Shown: positions 7,601 through 11,667 of the stretch, piece after piece
How positions within the stretch are numbered: the first letter of the stretch is position 1
Layout: each line of letters begins with the position of its first letter
Source: Oehlia diaphana
Lineage: Eukaryota; Glomeromycota; Glomeromycetes; Glomerales; Glomeraceae
NCBI GenBank assembly: GCA_003833135.1
Contig: QZLH01001206.1
Span: 1 to 11,667, forward strand
Length of the DNA: 11,667 nt
Direction of reading: 5' to 3'
The notes under the pieces: generated by a model
Seen by the model: the letters and a program-made list of their open reading frames with translations, nothing else
What the model was told of the DNA's origin: nothing
Databases searched by the model: none
Position numbers and translations under genes: made by a program

Positions 7601-8700
7601 ATAAAAAAAACAGAGTTATTTATAATATTCTTATTTTACCTGTTCATTTTTTAACAAATCTAAAGGCAAAGAAAAAATTTTAGACCAAATTGTAACCATT
7701 TTCTATTTAAGTTACTGTTTATATTTTTTAAGTATTTTTTTTTTTTTTTTCGCCATTAGAGTTTAAATTTTAACTATTATTAATCTTTAGTCTTTCTTAT
7801 TATTTAAAAACAATTATTAATGAATTGCCAGTTTTTGAATAATTTATATTTATCTAAGTAATTACTTTTGTAACAATAATTCTAATTACTCAATTTGTAA
7901 TAAAGATCTTTGTATCGCCGGAAAGATACTGCGCAAAAGTTTCAAGAATTCGGCACGTGAAGATGCTTATGATTCCATCACCGGAAAAATTATTTGATAT
8001 TGTAATGCCAAAATCATCTAGTAACTTTAATAGTTATGAGACGTAGTTTTATATTTTATTTGTTATTTTTACCATGGTGAACTCCTGTCACATGAGTATA
8101 AACTGGACATGTGAGTAAAATGATCAATGCTTATTAGCTTAGAAATATCAATAGATAAAGAAGTTTCTAATTAAGGAAGATAGTTTTACTATATTTAGCT
8201 TTAATTCATCAAAAGAATTAATAAGCCTTTTTACCCAAATTTTTTTATTTTGGTTCTTTTTGCCTTTTTCTTATGATGAAAAAGTGCCTCCTTAATAAAT
8301 CAAAGGATTGATAGAACATATATATAAAGGGAAATTATCGTGGTTTAATTCTAAGATTTAATTGATAGAAATTATCGAAGCAGTATTATTATAGGCGTAA
8401 GTATGAGATATTTCCAAATGAGAAGAAGAAGATAAGATTACAAATAAGTAATACCTCAATTAGGAAAGAAGAAACATGATAGAAGAAAATCTTTATTTAG
8501 AAATAAGATGAAAGATCCAGAAATGGGAAATCTAAATTAGAAAAAGAACGTAAATAATATATTTGAAAGATACATAGATTTGTAATTTAGTATAAATAAT
8601 AATAAATTTGATTTAAAAGATTCAGAATTTCTTTTAATTCTTAGGTCTAAAGTTAATATAGTTATTATAATTATTTTATATAATTATTATATTTTATTAT
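7601..8700. other. AT-rich intergenic DNA
   Basis: No gene is recognised on either strand. Features seen: a 16-T run at 7735-7750; a less AT-rich patch at about 7912-7990 (ATCGCCGGAAAGATACTG and nearby) that could be a scrap of old coding or promoter sequence; a TCACATG/CATGTGA inverted pair at 8088-8094 and 8108-8114; a purine-rich stretch on the plus strand at about 8395-8560; and a self-complementary AT tract at about 8655-8700. Confidence 0.45.
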
Positions 8701-8709
8701 TAAATAAAA

Positions 8710-8950
8710 GAAAACGACTCAATGTGGTAAGGACGGGATTAAGCGTTACAATATACTGCGCCAGACTTTTGCTGTGCCGTTACATGTGATGAGATTCATG
8801 TGAATTTCACTGCGTCTATCGTACGCGTGATGACGATATATAACAAGAAGGCCGGAGGAAGTAATATGTCTGGTTTACTTTGGAACATCTAAGAGGCGGG
8901 AAAATCGATTAACATCGTGATGACATCTTTAGAGAAACTAGCCGAGCAAT
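8710..8950. promoter_or_regulatory. GC-richer island with MCB-like and E2F-like motifs
   Basis: This is the least AT-rich non-coding stretch in the right half of the window. It contains ACGCGT (8823-8828, the MCB word bound by yeast MBF), GGCGGGAAAA (8895-8904, E2F-like), and CATGTGA twice (8783-8789, 8797-8803). Together they suggest a promoter-type region, but no convincing gene starts on either side, so it may be the remnant of a lost gene's promoter. Single motif matches can be chance. Confidence 0.3.
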
Positions 8951-9215
8951 AAACCAACTTACTTTATTATTACTTTACGAAATATACGGGTTCTTTTGAT
9001 TGTGAATATCGATGATGCAAATAATGGTAGGTTAGATTGGTTTTGATTTTTTTGTTTTACTTGCACAAGGTAAATAAAAGGATTCACTAATAGAGACATC
9101 ACCTTTTATATAATTCACAGGATCGATTTTGTTATACACTTTTGGGGAAATTACATTAATATGATCGCATCACGAAAATCTGATCAATGTTAACGTTATC
9201 CATATGTAAAGATCA

Positions 9216-9485
9216 TCAAGAGGTCCTTTTACAATAATATACGTAATAATTCTGAGAATATGCGAGAATTTTGAGAATAAAAGTCTCTGGATCTTCGCTG
9301 GCAATCTTATTGTCCAATAATTGATTTCCTAAATTACTTGTATTAACTTGCATATACGTTCGAACAATAAAAAAGTAGTATGTACGGTCTAAAAGATCGT
9401 ACCAATCGACATGAGAAAAATATTTGACTACATTGCTCGGGTCAGGCGAGCTTTCTGATAGTTCCAATTCGTTTGAAGATACATT
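9216..9485 (-). CDS. Unrecognised open frame, possible exon
   Basis: The minus strand is open from about 9485 down to a TGA at 9216-9218. I do not recognise the product. It reads ELSESSPDPSNVVKYFSHVD, then WYDLLDRTYYFFIVRTYMQ, and ends with an aromatic stretch NYYVYYCKRTS. The composition looks protein-like rather than low-complexity. There is no ATG before Met at 9351-9353, so if it is coding it is more likely an exon entered through an acceptor such as CTATCAG (about 9454-9460) than a complete gene. No partner exon was found. An old gene fragment is equally possible. Confidence 0.25.
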   Translation of the reverse strand, partial: NVSSNELELSESSPDPSNVVKYFSHVDWYDLLDRTYYFFIVRTYMQVNTSNLGNQLLDNKIASEDPETFILKILAYSQNYYVYYCKRTS

Positions 9486-11320
9486 TTTATTGAGTCACAA
9501 AAATGTTAATAATAATAGTTGTGAGTTCAAAGAACCTTTCGTTCAATTATTCAATTCAATAATTTAATCGTTAATAAACCATATAAATTGTTTTTTATTG
9601 TTTTAATATAAGCATTAAATAATGATCCGTAAATTTATTTTAATAAAAAAAAATTTTTACTCTCGTATGTCAAGGGAGTAACCAACATCATAATCAGTTG
9701 TTGATCATAAAAATATTTTCGATCAGTTTTAGTAGTTGTAGCATCATTAATCTCCATATTTCAATCATTATTCGGTAATAAATGATTGCCTTTTATTCAC
9801 TATAAACAATGTAAATTAAAATTAACTGAAATATTCATATTTGAAGAAAAAACTGATATTAAAGCCAATTGTTGTAGACTAATTAAATTATTTATATTAC
9901 ATTACAGCGCACCCAATAACATTGTAATCTTGGCAAAAAGATCATAATTTGATTTGATACCAATGTCCACTATATTGAAAGTATGAAGATGACAAATGTT
10001 CGAAGCTTAAAGAACCTACTCAAATCATTTCTTCTTTTTTCTTCAACTTTGACTCCTAACTCGATTTTTCCTCATTTCTTAAAAAACTATTGAGAAAATA
10101 TTAACAATTATTAACATGTAAAATAAAACTTTAAGTACTAAATAAATCAATACCTGTAGAAACAAGAATGAAACGAACGTTCATCTTTAAAATAATTCTT
10201 TTTTTTATAAAAGAAATTTTCTAGAACATTTGTTATTCGTTGAAACTAAGTTCTTGATAAATCTCCAAGCAAGGGGTTTTTTGTCCTAATATTTTATCCA
10301 ATTTAATGTAAAATTGGAGGTTTAAAATATCCCAACATTGGTTAGAATGTGAAAGCGATGGATGATGTTTGAGTGTTATTAAGCGGTAATATGACTAAGA
10401 AGTAATGAAAATTATAATTCGGACTACGACTATCACGATAAAAGAGACGAGAAGATCTACAGAATAAAATTTCTTCTCAACTCACAATAATGTGTACGAC
10501 CACATTTTCCAACGGTAAATAATCATCTTTATTAGATTGTAAATGTTCGAACCATGATATAAATTTAAATATGGTCGAAAGATGTCTTCTATATTGTCAA
10601 AGTTAATATTTCATGAGCGCCGCAATTTAGTAAAATAAAATTGATATTCAAATTGATATTCCCGAAAGTCAACCTTTATTTCGGTGACAAGCAGCAGGCA
10701 CACATTAAACTAAGAAAATGACAATAAATTTAGTAAACGCACGTAAAAATTATTAAAAAATGAGCCCGATACTTTTAAAGATTCTTTATGCAATGATTCA
10801 TGTGTCAGCAACTCGTAATTCTGCACCCCATGAAAATATAGTTTAAACACACTTTGATGATTAGTATACCCACTAAGATGTGGTTGATTATCACACAAAT
10901 TGCCTCATCCATCAGCAAATATGATGTAAGTATAAGCGTTTCTCGGAATTTTCGTTTTGATAAAAAAAAATCAAAAAACCTTGACGAGCAATTTTATAAC
11001 AAAAGTGACGTCATGAATTAAGTAATGCACAAGGTGAGTTAAATAAAGAAATTTTGAAATAATAGTTTTAAGAAAACCATATTTGTTATTTGTTTGGTTC
11101 AAACAAGAATTAATATGCGAATAAAATGATATAAAAGATTTGTGGAACTTACAAAATTGGGAGTTGGGTATCTGGAAGTTTCAAGGTGATGATCATAGGT
11201 TTGTCCACATTTCTGGACAGGTTAATCGTGATACTAAGAAATAATAATTTTAATAATTTCAGTTGAAATTAAAATCGATAATGTAAAATTCTCATTAAAT
11301 AATTTCAATAACTATATATA
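9486..11320. other. AT-rich intergenic DNA without a supported gene
   Basis: Both strands are broken by frequent stops. A 10710-10904 minus-strand open frame and an ambiguous coding-like patch at about 11131-11260 are discussed elsewhere in this report. Small signals: the TGACGTCA palindrome at 11006-11013 and a TGTCCA/TGGACA inverted pair at 11202-11207 and 11214-11219. Confidence 0.4.
11006..11013. promoter_or_regulatory. Perfect CRE palindrome TGACGTCA
   Basis: TGACGTCA is the full site bound by CREB/ATF-type bZIP factors in many fungi and animals. No nearby gene is supported, so a function here is inference from the word alone. Confidence 0.3.
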
Positions 11321-11436
11321 TTAGTTTAGGGAGGTCGTCTAAAGCGGGGCAAATCACGTGACTTCGAAAAAAAATTGTTTTCATAAAATAAAACTTTTTA
11401 CCTTATATTCAACCATTCTAAACACACATCCTAAAT

Positions 11437-11640
11437 GCATTTTTGCCTGCTCTGCAAGTTTACTTAGAGCGCAGAGTAGGGTTTTGAATGCTGTTTTTGA
11501 TTTATTTGACTTTTTCAATTTTGTTATCCATTTTTGGATATGATCGGCAAAGTTTCGTTCATTCATATGTAAAGTCAAAAACAATATTCAAAATCCACTT
11601 TTTTTCCTTAAGTAAACTTGCAAAGCAGATAAAAATACGC
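11437..11640. mobile_element. Foldback (MITE-like) inverted repeat, about 200 bp
   Basis: The left arm from 11437 and the right arm ending at 11640 are reverse complements over about 70 bases with mismatches. Best segments: TCTGCAAGTTTACTTA (11451-11466), which pairs with 11609-11624 with one mismatch, and GTTTTGAATGCTGTTTTTGA (11481-11500), which pairs with about 11575-11595. The tip holds TATCCA/TGGATA (11525-11530, 11535-11540). There is no transposase. The similarity may reach left to about 11388 or even to the G-rich block AGGGAGGTCGTC at 11328, in which case the true right terminus lies beyond the window. Overlapping short open frames on both strands here are products of the symmetry. 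Confidence 0.65.
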
Positions 11641-11667
11641 TTATATTATGATTTTAAAGTTTCTATT

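Noticed and set aside
10540..10560. GTTCGAACC resembling a tRNA T-loop
   Set aside because: No acceptor, D or anticodon stem can be built around it.
10710..10904. Minus-strand open frame reading LCDNQPHLSGYTNHQSVF and onward
   Set aside because: No ATG, no recognisable domain and no convincing splice sites; its length is within chance for the region, although its composition is less biased than its neighbours.
11358..11584. Overlapping open frames on both strands near the right edge
   Set aside because: They lie across the foldback arms, and the symmetry explains openness on both strands.

Overview
The window is strongly AT-rich, with long A and T runs, short AT-rich spliceosomal introns, a fungal lineage-expanded TKL-like protein kinase, and LINE and hAT transposon debris. 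This combination fits an arbuscular mycorrhizal fungus (Glomeromycotina, Rhizophagus-like). That assignment rests on remembered family features, not on a database search.

Layout. 1-880 is the 3' end of a LINE-type non-LTR retrotransposon: the C-terminal part of its ORF with a CCHC zinc knuckle, a 3' UTR and a (TAAA)n tail. 1079-1954 is a tandem satellite of about eight roughly 115-bp units whose units contain inverted repeats. 1955-3084 is non-coding or too decayed to assign, and includes a cluster of TGACCAATYGGCA-type motifs in both orientations. 3085-4496 is the 3' half of a dead hAT transposon: its transposase is spread over three frames with one extra in-frame stop, followed by palindromic subterminal DNA and a probable terminal end. 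4497-5816 is intergenic and leads into the one clearly intact gene.

5817-7274 encodes a protein kinase in three exons (440 residues predicted). Introns are inferred at 6201-6271 and 7176-7239. The ATP-binding lysine, the Mg-binding Asn and the Asp of the DFG-like motif are kept, but the HRD catalytic aspartate reads Asn, so it may be a pseudokinase. Directly downstream (7390-7600) lies a decayed second copy of the same gene's 3' end, including the intron, which shows past duplication at this locus.

7600-11667 is mostly AT-rich DNA in which I see no convincing intact gene. It holds a somewhat GC-richer island with MCB-like and E2F-like motifs (about 8710-8950), a possible minus-strand exon (9216-9467), a perfect CRE palindrome (11006-11013) and, at the right edge, a foldback element about 200 bp long (11437-11640).

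No tRNA, rRNA, CRISPR array or bacterial operon structure was seen. Only the kinase looks functional as a protein gene; the rest reads as a repeat-rich intergenic landscape. I see no strong case for a wholly new system. The most unusual items are the HRN kinase with its duplicated tail, the hairpin-bearing satellite and the terminal foldback.
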